Source: Cladorhizidae sp. MBARI D1340-BT2 (lineage: Eukaryota > Porifera > Demospongiae > Poecilosclerida > Cladorhizidae). Taken from it: DNA of 64,000 bases. Position numbers and translations under genes: made by a program. The stretch spans positions 15,109,984 through 15,173,983 of the forward strand of contig JAQNBH010000010.1 in the NCBI GenBank assembly GCA_028752905.1, in the 5' to 3' direction. Below are positions 12,760 to 24,799 of the stretch, one piece after another; the first letter of the stretch is position 1; each line of letters begins with the position of its first letter. Below the pieces are notes generated by a model. The model saw nothing but the letters and a program-made list of their open reading frames with translations, did no database searches and was not told the DNA's origin.

Positions 12760-13560
12760 GCAACCAATCTCAAACTTCCTGGGAGTGCACCACCTCATCA
12801 GGGTTGTCTTCCATGTGGGATACTAGTATTACACTGTTGACTGTATAGTAATCGTAACCCACTTAGGCCTAACATGATAGAAACCAAACTTTTTCCTTCA
12901 AAACACAGCTTAAAATCTCATCCACTTAGAGATGAACACTTCCTCATTAGGGCTACCTTTCCAGGCACTGAATAATTAATACTTGTAGCCCACATAGAAG
13001 GCAATCATCACTCACAGGAAGTTTAGAATTTATTTATTTTTAGTCAATAACAGAATAAAAAGTGAATTCAATTTTAACTATCTTGCACACCTAACCACCA
13101 ATATTTATGTTTTTAAGACATACCAGGTATATTACTATTCTAACTAATATTTTGTTCATAGAAGATGTGCAGAAGATGTTATGGGTCATTGAAAATAAGC
13201 ATGAAGGCAATATCTGCCTAACCTTTAGGTTCCACCTGACAATGAGCATCATCATTAAGTCAAACTGTGACAACCAGACATGCCTATAGATAGCAGGATA
13301 GTTGAGTAGGAGTATAAACTGTACTATTATATGAAAGCTGGTGGTGAGCAAAACCCATGTTAAGCACCTCATTTAGCAACTACGTACAATACTTTACTGT
13401 TGGTTCCAGCCTCTATTTAGTAAGTATTGATCGTGACTGTGACTTCTCCTGCTCAAAAGCACAGAAGATATGATGTCTGCATACAATATTCTCCCAAGGT
13501 CAGCTCTGCAACAGTTCACCATCCTTCTACATAGCTAACCTAGTATGTACACATGGCAAT
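12760..13560. repeat. Dispersed repeat family, copy A
   Basis: Shares long diverged blocks, in the same order and orientation, with 56320-56930: AAAACACAGCTTAAA, GATGAACACTTCCT, ATTAATACTTGTA, CAGACATGCCTATAGATAGC and CCTGCTCAAAAGCAC. The repeat extends further right (see 16380). No coding capacity was recognised here. Confidence 0.8.
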
Positions 13561-16379
13561 CCATACCTACATATGAGAGAATGAAATTTGCTAAGCAGGT
13601 GCTCTTTCCTCTGTACAAACTACAGCATAAGGTATATAGTAGTTGCCAAGGTACCATGTTGGAGATTAATGGCAGGTTTTTGTAATGGCAATCATGACCA
13701 TTCGTGAAGATTTTCTAATTGTACTTATGCACATTAACCATCCCACAACAGTTTAGCCTTGCTTCTTGATTACCACCTGACATGGGTGCATTAGGTATAT
13801 CAAAGATATTATGTATGGCTATGTGCATGCACAAATTATATACATATGTCCAAACCAAAGAGTGGTAATGTTGTATTTGATGAAAGCAAAAATGCACCAA
13901 AAAAATGTATTAAAGACATACCATCAACAAAATAAATTATTAGCTTGCTTATTGCCAGAGCAACAGAAAAAATCCTACCTAGGTGTGGTTTTGTATCTCT
14001 AGCTAAAATTATTGTATGTGTGTGTAGTGGAAGGAATCAGCTATTAAATATTAGAGTGACATTTATTTGAAGTACAGCTCAATAGTTGGCTGAGTTGGCT
14101 CAGCTAGCTACAGCTAACTAGGAAGATACACACATTAGTCACTATTTTAATATAGCATCTAGAAGCTAGCCAGCTAGGTGCATTATACTCACTCACCAAT
14201 AGAGAACAGAAGATGAGTGACCAGTAATATATAAGCCATGACTTCCACCTTCTTCCTGCAGATTAGGGAATTAGGAGCAACTGGAATGATTGTAGGGTAG
14301 AGTTGCTTTTCTAACAACAAAGTGATAGGATCTGAGAAAAGGGTCCACTTCGCGCAAAAAGTGATTTTGTACTAGGACTGAAATAGCTACTACAGTTATG
14401 AACCATGAATTTTTCAATAAGTACCTCAGAGGCATCTTGAATCTTTGTTCTACCTTCTTTCAAACTTTCAGGGTCTAGAAGCGCTTCTTTCTATCCTAGC
14501 CGCAGTTAGCAAAGAGCAACAAAAAGAGAAGCTACCGGAATGACATATGCGGGGAATTTCCCTTTACGCTAATTACTCTCACATAAAGCCTCTCAACTAC
14601 AGGCAGTGCTAGAGAATAAGATAACAGAGGGGAAGCAACATATTTAAAGTGGTCAAGCCAGGAAGTGGCTATGGCTTCATTACTGTAATATTAGTTTTCT
14701 AAGAATCTGTGAAGAGTTTTGTTTGAAGAAATATTTTATTTTACCACCAGAAGTGTCTACACAGATATTGTTCACCAAAACATGACTAATTATCTTAACG
14801 GCAAAATTTTTAGCTTTAAGTGACCAGTGAAAACTATGAAAGAAATATTTTAAATGGATGAAAATCACAACTGCAGGCTTGAACTATTTCTTGTTGTCCT
14901 TTACTGCTGTTTCTAGAAGCTCTTCTTCAGAGGAAAGCTGCACAGGCTTCTATGCTTACCTGGAATCACTTTGCTCTTAAGAAATTGACCTGCTCCTGGA
15001 TAATGATCTTTGATGTTAATTCTAGAAATATAGCTAGGTAGCATTGTGTAGCTAGTTGTTTACCTCAATGGAACTGATTTTATACAAAACTGCAGCTTTT
15101 TTTATTGCATTCTAGGTACGAACATTTTGTAATGTTTAAAAGTGGCCAAAAAACACAAAAACATAGGGTCCGTGGTCAATCAGTTAAAAGCTATGCCTGA
15201 TAACTCTTTGTTCAGGAAAGACGAACTGGAAGTGAAGTTCTTATTTTTCATTACACACACATAAAGGGGTTCCTTGCACCTTTTTAATACTGAGATCATT
15301 AACTTCATTTAGCTAGGGCAATGAGTAACTTTGGCTACAGTATGTCGTAGCTAGGAAGTGACAGTAAAAGCAATCTGGAAGTTCTGGCCAAACATTACCA
15401 CTTTTTTAAAAACATGAATCGATTGTTATGTAAATACAAATGGGTTAAGCATTCTCTATTAATTGATCATGGTTGTTGAAATAAATAATTGTGTGGATAT
15501 TTGGGCACCCCAATGTTTTTCCTCAGCCCCCCTAGGAACATCTATGACACTGGATAGAGGCCAAAAATGAGCTATATCAACCAACATGTTATAGGTCTAG
15601 CTTGTATGCTAATAGAGCCTAGGAAGTCACATATCTTGGAGGTTGGCTGCAAAAAGACCGAGCTGATTTCCCTTAAAACAGACTGCTTGTAAATGTTGCT
15701 CCTCCATTCAATACTCTGCTAGCCAGCAAGAGTGTAAAGCACTTCAGGTAAAGAGCTCCCAGCCACTAGAAGAGTAGCCTATTTAGACAGCAGCATTCCC
15801 AAAGTTATTCTAGAGGCACATAAACATGTAATGTACAAGATATTTGCATTATAAAAGGATATATGTTATCCTAAAGAAGTATTTAACTGTTCAAATTTCT
15901 CTTCGTAGTCCAAGTTTTATACTAAGTTAAGTAAGTGATGCTTTTAAAGTAGCTATTTTGTTAAAAATGCATTTGAACCGATCCATATCATTAGGTATTC
16001 CTATTATGTTGCCTCTGGAGGCATGGTTTCTTCATGATGTGCACTTATCAAACACTTCATCTTTAGCATATGATGTATACCACTGGTGGTAGAGCCTATC
16101 TTGGAGAGATGATATGACCGCTGCAGGTCTGTTTTCTTGGACGCCGATGACTTTGTATCTCACTACAGATTTGAAGGAGTTAGCTGTATGTTTATTAATA
16201 AGCTTGTTGCAACCTGCCTATGTGTTGGAGCTTTAATGATTCCACAAGAGTTCCATACAAGCATTCTTTTCAAATTATTCCCTACCACTTGCCTCTCGGG
16301 TGGAATATTGATTAGCTTGCCCAATTTACAAATTCATTGAGGAGATATTAACTCCACTAAGGTATTTGGATCAGTGATG
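13561..16379. other. No recognisable gene
   Basis: AT-rich sequence with scattered AGCTAGCTA-like motifs. It interrupts what is a continuous repeat unit at 56.2-57.9 kb, so it may be inserted material or be missing from that copy. The open frame at 16137-16340 has no recognised motif. Confidence 0.4.
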
Positions 16380-16900
16380 CAATATTCCCTGGAGTGACAA
16401 ATGCCCTGTGAAACTGGCCTCTAGCATGAGGCATTGCTGATATTTGGAAGTGTTTGAGAGATATTCCAATTGGGAGATATTCAGCTATAAACTAAACTGA
16501 GCCACCCCATCAAGTGGAATTTCTTCAAAGAGAACACCAGAGAGCTATTGAGTGTGAATAAGCCTAATTAGATCACAAATGTGAGAAGGCAGGGGAGCAG
16601 ATAAGAGCTCTTACTAATACCTTTGTGGCAGAGAAAACAGAATTTCAGCATAGTTTAAGTGATGATTCAAGACTTCTAGAATTTGAGCCTGGAAAAGTTG
16701 TAGCATCTATAACCTTAAAAATAGATAGTGGAGCAAGTGTGTTCCCACCAAACTCTCCAGGGGTAGAGGGAGGAGGGGAGGAATTGTCACTGAGTACCCT
16801 GTAACTTTTTATTAGTAGCACAGGTGTTGCTATTACAATCCATACTGCTCACCCTTGAGTTAAACTAGTAGATCTTGCTGGTGAATCCACTTCCATGATC
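16380..16900 (+). repeat. Dispersed repeat family, copy A continued
   Basis: Matches 57380-57910 in order: AACTGGCCT, CCAGAGAGCTATTGAG, GAGCAGATAAG, then GTGTTGCTATTACAATCCAT and CTGCTCAC. In the other copy the CCAGAGAGC block reads REYQRAIEREQAR, a charged helical stretch. Here the same frame carries stops. It may be a decayed retroelement leader or gag. Confidence 0.7.
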
Positions 16901-16921
16901 CATGCATAGAAGACCACACCC

Positions 16922-16971
16922 ATGCCTACTTGGGAGAGGACTTCCACTGTGCTCCTCTCCCAAGTAGGCAT
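16922..16971. repeat. Perfect 19-bp inverted repeat (hairpin, 12-nt loop)
   Basis: The arm ATGCCTACTTGGGAGAGGA is followed by 12 bases and its exact reverse complement. No adjoining T-run or gene explains it. Confidence 0.9.
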
Positions 16972-17392
16972 CTAGTAATAAGACTTAGTTATACCTAGTG
17001 GAGGTATAATTACACCGCATCTAGCTGGACAATGGTCACTGTGGAATCTAGTGAGATGGGTCCTTATCATTTGTAGCCACCTACCAAAAAATATAGGAAT
17101 ATAATATAGTTAAATGCAGCCAGCTTTCATGGTATTGAAACTTTCTGTCAATGCACCTATTTATCAGGGTTGTCATCTATGTGGGATACTAGGATTACAC
17201 TTACAGGATATTTAAACTTACAAAAGTCTGGAAAGGTAACCCTATTAAGGCATAGTTCATTATGATTGATGGCACTATGGAGAGCTGGTATTGATGTCTC
17301 CACATGCATAGCTACACGGTTACCTTGGAATGTGATATGTAACATTATATATACTGTACTAACACACCATCTTCTCCCTACACATTTGTATG

Positions 17393-17472
17393 TCTCACAC
17401 GTTCTTACACACTCATACACATACATACACATACACACGCGCATGCACACACATGCACAGACATGCAGACAC
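17393..17472. repeat. Short (CA)-rich tract
   Basis: About 80 bases of ACACAT/ACACAC, a small version of the larger tracts. It follows a segment (TTATCAGGGTTGTCATCTATG) that resembles 12797-12830. Confidence 0.9.
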
Positions 17473-17639
17473 AAGTTTGAGAACATTTATTAAGCACCTT
17501 GATTGTAAAAATTAAAATTAGCGGATGAGAGATGCTCAACAAATGATAAAATGTTATAGTGAGTATTGTGAGACTTGATCATGTGCCACCCCCTACATAT
17601 AGCAACCACCCTGACCAACCATGTACCTTCTCCCAAGTC

Positions 17640-17824
17640 TACCCTCCAGTCTGGATACAACACATCCTGGATACAACATACAAATCTATATATAGATATT
17701 ACAAAGTAGATAAGTAACCAAAGGAAACATGTGCGTCCTAATTACAAACAAAAGATGTGAGCAGTTCCATTGTGGTACAACACCTATACCCAAAATATGC
17801 GATTGATTCCAACAGTGTTACACA
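17640..17824 (-). repeat. 3' LTR start joined to an inverted LTR segment
   Basis: On the minus strand it begins TGTGTAACAC right after the purine-rich tract. It shares AATCGCATATTTTGGGTATA with the 5' LTR in direct orientation, then continues into about 135 bp that matches the 5' LTR only as its reverse complement (GTTGTACCACAATGGAACTG onward). Confidence 0.8.
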
Positions 17825-17862
17825 GCTCCCCTCCAAATAGAAATCCGACCCGGATTTAGTGA

Positions 17863-19160
17863 TCAATATGTGACCACTGGCAATAGTCGATCTGGAGGGT
17901 GACGAATTCGTTGGGGATATCGAGGAGGATTTGTCGTGGGTGGTGAAGGCGGTTCCTCTATCACTGGTATGAGATTAGTGCCAATTGGAGGAACAATTTT
18001 AGGTGGGAGAGAGTTTTTGCATGTAGGTCTCTGTCTATGTAAACAAATATCGTCCAGACATAATTTGAGCCGATCAAAGTGTACCACTGTTAATTGGTAC
18101 AGTTTCGAATGTTTTGTAGTCGATACACCGATTCCGACAATCGTTTTACAACACGGAATGGGCCTGCCCATGGTTGATGAAATTTTCTTGCTACTCCCTT
18201 TCGTCTGGCAGTGGTATGTAGCCGCACCAAATTTCCCCGATCCAATGGTTTTCCATGAGCTTTTTCGTTATAGAGTTCCTTTTGTCTCTCCAGCTTATGA
18301 CCAATCCTTTCTCGCACTCTTTGATAAGCTTCTTGTAGGGTCGACTTAAGGTGATCTATATATGCAGTTGTAGAGATGTACCATACATGAGCTCAAGGGG
18401 CATTTGTACTTTGCATCCATTCATGAGAAAAAATGGAGAATAGCCTGTGGTTGCATGAATGCTGGTGTTATAGGCTAGACAGAGAGGTCGCAGCTGCTCT
18501 CCCACTCAAAGGGGTGTTCAGTTGCGTTGGTGGCTAATATGCTGATAAATGTGCGGTTGAACCTTTCAACCAACCCATCCGACTGAGGATGGTAAGGGGT
18601 AGTCCGAGTCTTGCTAATGCCTAGCAGTTCACAGATCTCCAAGATTAGTCGAGACTCAAATTTCCTGCCCTGGTCATGCAGCTTCTCTGGTAGTGAGAAC
18701 CGAAAGAAAAACTTATTCGTTATCACATCGAGCAATTGCTTCCTGGTTTGGAATTGGATATGCCTCCATCCACCTTGTAAAGTAATCGCCCACTACAAGG
18801 ATATACGCATTTCCATTCTCCGATTCTGGCAGAGGGCCAACTATGTCAACAGCGACCAGCTGAAGGGGACTACCTACTTTTATGCTCTGTAATGGTGCCC
18901 TGTTCTTGGGAGTGGGAGTTTTCCTCCTAGCACAGGATGAACAGGTTTTGCACCACTGGGTTATGTCAGCATGGTAACCTGGCCAGTAATAAGGTTCCTT
19001 GACACGAGCGAGGGTTTTATCCTCTCCAAGATGTCCACCCAGTATGCCTTCATGCATCTCTTTTAATACTTTTTCCTTCTTTACTTCAGGAACTAGCTGT
19101 TGCATTACAGATGTCGAGGTGTTAGGTCTCTCATACTGACGGTAGAGAATACCCTCACGG
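17863..19160 (-). pseudogene. gypsy integrase
   Basis: Integrase inserts retroelement cDNA into the genome. Visible in order: the zinc-binding HHCC region (LKEMHEGILGGHLGEDKTL, then CKTCSSCARRKTPTP), the first core aspartate (LQLVAVDIVGPLPESENGNA), the second core aspartate on another frame (LHDQGRKFESRLI), the catalytic glutamate region (TTPYHPQSDGLVERFNRTF) and a C-terminal segment (GNLVRLHTTARRKGVARKF, then WAGPFRVVKRL). The segments lie in at least three frames, with breaks near 18715-18735 and 18320-18475, so the gene is dead. The tail between 17863 and 18090 is proline-rich. Confidence 0.88.
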
Positions 19161-19464
19161 ATTTAGATAAGGCAAGTATTTTCGCTCAATTCTTTTATCT
19201 GAGCTGCAGTTGGTGGATGTCCACTTAACTTTGCCTTGATGACAGGTCCAAGAATATGATCCCCTTCCTGTAACCTTCCCGATATCTTCTCCACCAACCA
19301 GAGAGGTGACAGCAATCTTCACCTCATTGCGATGGCTGTCCCGACTACATTGCCGGCAAGGTAACCGAGATAAGGCATCTGCATTAGTATGTTTCTTCCC
19401 TGGCCAGTGAAGAATGACAAAATTTAATTCTTGCAAGCGTTCCAGCCACCGTGCCATCTGACCT

Positions 19465-20740
19465 TCAGGTTCCCGTAAATTCCTTAACCAAGTGAGAGAG
19501 CCGTGGAAATTGTTCCCCAATCAGGAAATGTCGAAACTGTCTGGTGAAGACTACCACCGCGAATAGTTCTCTCCTGATCTCACAATACCTACGCTCTGGT
19601 TTGCTGAGCAGTCTACTAGCATAGGCAAGCAAACAATCCCTATCACTCTCACCAAGTTGTGACAAGACAGCACCTATTCCAGTATCACTTGCATCAGGAA
19701 TGGTTTGTGGAAGTCAGGGTAAGCCAACACTGGGGCCGAGATTAGATACGCTTTGAGCTTCTCGAAGGCCTTCTGAGTTTCTTCTGACCACTTACAATTA
19801 GCATTATGCTCGGTTAGACGACTGAGGGGACGGGCGATCTCAGCAAAATCATGGATAAACCTTCAATAATATCCCACCAGACCAAGAAATTACTGGACTT
19901 CCTTGGTTGTTGTGGGGGTTGGCCATGATGCCACTTTCTCAATCTTAGCGAGGTCAGTGGCCACTCCTTCGTCTCACACAATATACCCAAGATAAGTAAC
20001 CTCGTACTGGAAGAAATTGCACCTCTTGGGCTGCAACCTTAAGCCAGCTCTAGACAGACGCTCAAAGACCATGCTCACATTTGCTAAGTGCTACGACAAT
20101 ATCTTTCCTGGGATGATTAGATCATCTAAATAAACTAAGCATTGCGACCACTGTAACCAGCCAGTACAAGATCCATCAAATGCTGGAAGGTTGCTGGAGC
20201 ATTGCATAGGACAAATGGCATAACTTTAAACTCAAATAAGCCCTCAGTGGTACAGAAAGCTGTTTTTTGGCGGTCCTCCTCTGCTACCTCCACCTGCCAT
20301 ACCCACTGAGAAGGTCTACAGTGGAAAACCACTTTGAGCCAGCAAGGGTGTGAAGGGTGTCATCAATCCTAGGGAGAGGATGTGCATCCTTTTGGGTGAC
20401 CTCATTAAGCTTACGGTAATCTACAGAATCTAAAGCTATTGTCTATCTTCCGTACTAGGACAATGGGGGAGACCCAGGGACTACTCGATGGCTGAACTAC
20501 ATCATCTTTCTCATCTGTTCCTAGTTCCCTGCAGCTCCGCTCTACTATTTCCCACAAGCATTCAGCTTTGTCTGAATTCACGTGTGGTATTTGTGTAGGT
20601 ATACTTGCCACCACCTCTTCCAATGGTAGTTCTATTGACTCTAAAGTATCTACCACATATTTTGACGAAAGGGACACCATTTGAGGGCTTGGATTTAATA
20701 GCCTCACTGGCACTTGGCAATTTTTTGGTTCCACCAATAC
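19465..20740 (-). pseudogene. gypsy reverse transcriptase and RNase H
   Basis: This is the DNA-synthesis module. Reverse-transcriptase blocks include SSPWVSPIVLVRKIDNSFRF, then RQKTAFCTTEGLFEFKVMPF and CNAPATFQHLMDLVLAGY. The region that should carry the YxDD box is interrupted near 20120-20135. RNase H blocks follow: SDRDCLLAYASRLLSKPERR, EIRRELFAVVVFTRQFRHFL. A conserved linker, LNFVILHWPGKKHTNADALS, just downstream leads to the integrase. Several stops and frame changes show loss of function. Order and motifs are standard for Ty3/gypsy. Confidence 0.85.
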
Positions 20741-20914
20741 TCAGGCTACAGCAACTGATAAGTGTTCCCTGCCTTTTGGCACCACCACACAAGACCCCCT
20801 TTGGGGTGGATCCTTGCAACGTGCCATGACAATATGCTCCGAGTATGGGTGGAGCTTAATGGGCTCAGCTAAATACACCATATTCACCACATCACTCTCC
20901 GGACAAGATATGGA

Positions 20915-21300
20915 CTATCGATGGTAGATGAATTGCCAAGATGGATCACTGATTTTCCCAAAATCTAAGCCCAGAATGGCTTCAGTGGTATGTGTACTCA
21001 CCACGATGGTGTCAGCCTGATAGAGGATTCCTTGGAGGTACAGGTCCATGGGTGAGTATCCATAGAGACTTGCAGAGGAGATCCATCCATACTTACCAGT
21101 TGCCGTTCTGTCCATGGTTTGAGTTTGAATCCTCTGCCATGGCTGACCTTGTCCCACACATCCTTTCGCATGAGGGACACTGAGGATCCTGTGTCCACTA
21201 GTACGGTAGTCACATGCCCATTGAACTTGCCACTCATGGTATAGCCACCTGTAGGGGTTACTAAAGAAACAATAACTTTAGGCGAATGAGCCTCATCATC
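20915..21300 (-). pseudogene. gypsy aspartic protease
   Basis: A retropepsin-like protease that would cut the polyprotein. The active-site motif is visible in VTTVLVDTGSSVSLMRKDVW (DTGS). A downstream AILGLDFG, read in a second frame, fits the flap/C-terminal region (typically ILG.D). A frameshift between 20998 and 21157 separates the two. Confidence 0.8.
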
Positions 21301-21369
21301 ATTATTCTTCTGCGGTAGGTTCCTCATGCAGAAGGATTCCCGTTTCCTTGTGTCTGGTCCCGTTGTGAA

Positions 21370-22198
21370 GAGCGACAATATCTCACTATGTGCCCGCACT
21401 TACCACATTTTCAGCAGGTAACATCAATAGCCTGCTGCCTAGAGCCTCTCCTTGAGCCCCAGTCCCGGTCATTTACCCTCATGGAAGGATTTGCTCCCCT
21501 CCATGGCATCCCCCCTCTCTGCCTACTTGCTTCTGAGTCAGAATAGTTATACTCTAGCATCTCAATTGTATCAGTCAATCTCTCAACTAGAGTGGTGAGA
21601 TTATCTCTTTCCGAGCCCTGACTACTCACCCTGCCAATGGTTTGTCCTACTTCCGGGGGGTTTCTCTCAACACTTGCAATCATCATCCTGGGAGTGAGAC
21701 ACGACTCCAGCTCCATGGTGGCCATGACTGCCTCGTCCAGCGTCTGTGGGGCTTTCTGCTTAATGCCAAATGCGACTTGGCTATTGTCGAGTTGTGCGAG
21801 GTAGGCGTTCAGAACTAGAATTTCTTTAGCATTCTACCCCAAGTCAGGGTAGGCCTTGTCTGCAAACAATTGGAGGTCGTCTGTGAGATCCAGCCAGCTT
21901 TCAGACTTTTACTCTTGTGTCTGATTTGTAATTCCGCCTGGTAGCGGGTCTTCCTCGTTTTGGGTTCAAACCGCTCGCTCAAAGCTTTGGTGGCTTCATC
22001 GAAACTTGTCCTTGTAGCTGGCGGAAGGCGTTGGAACACAATCTGTGCTCTTGCTGTCAACCGCACTCTGAGCCATTTCAACTTGTTGTCATCATCCCAC
22101 TCGTTGACGGCCACAACATTAAGAAAGTGGTAGTGCCATTGGTCCAACCTTCCTTCGCCGGAGTAGGGTTCAGGCAAGACTAAAGGTCTAGCAGCCAT
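21370..22198 (-). pseudogene. gypsy gag with zinc knuckle
   Basis: The structural (nucleocapsid/capsid) gene. It starts at an ATG 18 bases after the primer-binding site (MAARPLVLPEPYSGEGRLDQ). The capsid-like part includes DDDNKLKWLRVRLTARAQIV and ERFEPKTRKTRYQAEL. After a frame change near 21815, a second part (MATMELESCLTPRM onward) is basic and Arg/Gly-rich. It runs into a CCHC knuckle whose second residue is now a stop codon (C, stop, then KCGKCGHIVRYC). The length of about 275 codons fits gypsy gag. Confidence 0.8.
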
Positions 22199-22215
22199 TC
22201 TTTGTGCAGATCTTG

Positions 22216-22233
22216 ATCCTCCCGACTATGCCA
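22216..22233 (-). other. Primer-binding site, tRNA-Ser-like
   Basis: On the minus strand TGGCATAGTCGGGAGGAT lies one base after the LTR terminus TACA. From memory, the complement of an animal tRNA-Ser 3' end plus CCA is TGGCGTAGTCGGCAGGAT, which differs at two positions. Confidence 0.7.
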
Positions 22234-22234
22234 A

Positions 22235-22515
22235 TGTAATATCGTGCCGAGATGAGCAAGGGTTGAGGATAGTTTCTTAGATCTCATTCAATATGATAAC
22301 TGTTGTACCACAATGGAACTGCTCACATCTTTTGTTTGTAATTAGGACGCACATGTTTCCTTAGGTTACTTATCTACTTTTGTATAGATTTGTATGTTGT
22401 ATCCAGGAAGTGTTGTCCAGGATGGAGGGGCCCTTAAAAAAGAGAGAGAGGTGAACCCCAATGTTTTGGATTGTGTTGATTCAACACCTATACCAAAAAT
22501 ATGCGATTGAGTTCA
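22235..22515 (-). repeat. 5' LTR, truncated
   Basis: On the minus strand it ends CGATATTACA just before the primer-binding site. Its expected start (TGTGTAACACTG, seen at the other LTR) is missing, replaced by the adjoining microsatellite. It shares a direct block and a longer inverted block with the 3' LTR. Confidence 0.75.
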
Positions 22516-22570
22516 ATTATTATTATTACTATTATTATTACTATTATTATTACTATTATTATTACTATTA
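22515..22570. repeat. Microsatellite, unit ATTATTATTACT
   Basis: About 4.5 copies of a 12-base unit at the truncated end of the gypsy 5' LTR. Confidence 0.95.
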
Positions 22571-22789
22571 GTAATACCATAGAATACGAAATAAGCGGCT
22601 TACCACTTACCTCCAAATCAGCTTGATGCTTTTCCTGAATGTTTTGCGCCATATAACGTGCATTAAACTTTGAACTCGGATTTGCACACGGATTTCGTGC
22701 TCACAAGAGCAAATAACAAAGTTTATTTGCACTCAGGCTTGTTAGTTAATTGTTCGTTCTAGCTATCTAATACTATTCTTCGTCCTCCT

Positions 22790-23700
22790 CTTCAGGTTCG
22801 TCCAGGCCCTACACCTCATCAGCTTCAATATCAGTCAGCTAAGCAAAGGGATCTTCCGTTATCTTTGCTCTGTCCTAATCTCCTTCGAAAAGCATTCCCT
22901 GATGTATTGGTCCTCAGAACCGTCTATATTGTTGGAGGTCCAGCAGGATATGAAGGAGCGAGCCCTCATGTATTAGAAAATAGACTCCCATGCAGCAGAA
23001 ACCCAATCTATGGTATAATCCTGTCTTGTGGGGGGACTTCAAGTTGCTCTTGGTCCTGCAAGAGCTTAGCTTCTCCTCTACTCTATCCACAGGTCCTTCA
23101 TTTGGTCCCTGAAAGGCTTGTTGACTAAAACAATTGGCTGTGCCAGGGATATACAGCCACCTACACAAAATGGAGGGAATCATATGTTGCATCACTATCC
23201 ATTACCTGGAATGAATATACTCGGCTTTCAACTCTTCAGCAATGTCCTTGGTGTTGGGTGTGGGCGATAGCTATCGAGGACCAAGAGTCACAAGTTGCCA
23301 TAAGAAGACTTCCCTCACACACTACATAGGCAGCTGTGCACTCTTGGGTGAGTCATCCAGATATTTTCGGTGGCAGTGACATCAACATTCTGAGGAATAC
23401 GAAGTGCACGTGGGCCAAATCTTCCATTTTTCCCCTTAAAGTTGATGACAGCTGGTAGTTTAGTTCCATCACCTGTCGCACGCAAAGCTATTGTGAAACC
23501 TTCCTTTTGGGCACTGGTGGTTGTAATGTGAATACTTTGCTCTCTACAACAATTGTTGGTAGCATAAGGTGCTGAATCAAACCAAGTGATGAAAAAGGTT
23601 AAAATTACAAGTTGTCAGTGTGAACAATGCTTACCTGCACATTGTCTGATCCATGTTGCCAATTTCTGAATTTCAATAGTCATGATTCACGGTTATCGGC
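22790..23700 (-). pseudogene. pogo/Tigger/jerky-like DDE transposase relic
   Basis: This is a catalytic-domain relic of a DDE_1-type (pogo, Tigger, jerky) DNA transposase. Readable blocks in order: TIALRATGDGTKLPAVINFK, GPRALRIPQNVDV with ENIWM, LVLDSYRPHPTPRTLLKS (second catalytic region), LAQPIVLVNKPFRDQMKDLW (the family usually has QPLDVSVNKPF, so the third aspartate appears lost), DYTIDWVSAAWESIF and ISCWTSNNIDGSEDQYI. Stops occur after CLCSV, GNL and SIF. The N-terminal DNA-binding domains are not visible. A GCAG/GTAAGC donor-like and a TTTGATTCAG acceptor-like site near 23575-23645 suggest a possible small intron. Confidence 0.75.
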
Positions 23701-24799
23701 CGAAAATGGGAAAGCTCAATATGTGGTTTGAGTAGCAAAGACAAATATATTAAAGCGTTCCAATAACTACAGAAGTGTGTGCTCAAAAAAAATTCATTTA
23801 CTTCCGTCTTCATGATGGTAGCACATTGTAACTTTGGACTAGCTTTATGCTATCTGTGTCCTGAGCAAACTAGCTAGATAGACAAACTACATGGCTAGAG
23901 AACCGCTGCTATGTTTATACTTCCTGCATTTTCACTTCGGATGTTCGTGCAGTCTCACTCTCTTCATTGTTTCTGCCTTTCTCTCATCCTTCTCCTTTTT
24001 GTTTTCTTCAGCTAATATTTCCTGTGCATCTGTACCTAGGTAGCCAACTAGCAAGAAAATGATGCAAAAATAAACTTCATCTCAACTACAGATACAGTAT
24101 ATGATTTTGACTGAATTTCTCCTGATTTCAATGGGTTGATTATTTTTGGCTTGATATGGTTTATTTTGGTGCAGGGTTGGATGCGATGAATGGGCATCGA
24201 ATTGAAGATTTTTTCAAGCGAATTATTGCACAATGAGTTTAGGTGCAGTTTGGACCGGCCAATACAAATGTAAGTAAGCTTGAGACATGTTGAGTTTAGT
24301 GAAATACTATTCCCAGCAACAAACAACTAATACCTCTAGGTAAAGGATAAGTGTCTACCTGAGAAACATTTATTAATGTTTAACACTATAGTCTTGACAG
24401 ATTCTTAAAGTACTATTTCTCTCTCTTCACTGAATGTGAGCTGCTTACTCCCACACCAACTCAGCTTCTTAGCTATGCAAGCTGTGTAGAGATGGCTCTC
24501 TCGTCCAAGCCTGCTGATACTAGTCTGCCTACTAGCAACCCTTCTTGGACAGAACTCAGTCACTCTACTCTAGTGACTGGTTTAACCCTCCCTGCAGTTC
24601 CTTGACTGCAAGGGACTAGCTTTAGCTAGTTCAGTGAGAAATAGATCAGTGATACTTGGCACAAATGAGGTGTGCCGCCTTTTACAAAATTACAACAATG
24701 TCAATAACTCAAGTTCACTTGCTATACAACCTATTCTAACATTAATAACAGTTCTGTTCTTTTTATATTTGCAGGCACAGCTGGTCATGAGGTGTTTCA
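23701..24799. other. No recognisable gene
   Basis: Mostly unassigned AT-rich DNA. A more GC-rich block at 24440-24640 containing short inverted motifs (ACTAGTCTGCCTACTAG, CTCTACTCTAG) could be an LTR remnant of the neighbouring gypsy fragment, but no second copy is present to test this. Confidence 0.35.

Larger units (their letters stand above)
17640..22515 (-). mobile_element. Ty3/gypsy LTR retrotransposon, degenerate, rearranged LTRs
   Basis: A nearly 4.9-kb element read right to left: a truncated 5' LTR, a primer-binding site resembling the tRNA-Ser 3' end, gag with a zinc knuckle, aspartic protease, reverse transcriptase, RNase H, integrase, then a purine-rich tract (GGAGGGGAGC on the minus strand) and the start of a 3' LTR. 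Each coding block is broken by stops or frameshifts. The 3' LTR contains an inverted piece compared with the 5' LTR. The right end is cut by a 12-bp-unit microsatellite, so no target-site duplication can be read. Confidence 0.85.

Noticed and set aside
22865..23128. 87-codon plus-strand frame
   Set aside because: Opposite strand of the pogo-like relic, which has the recognisable motifs.
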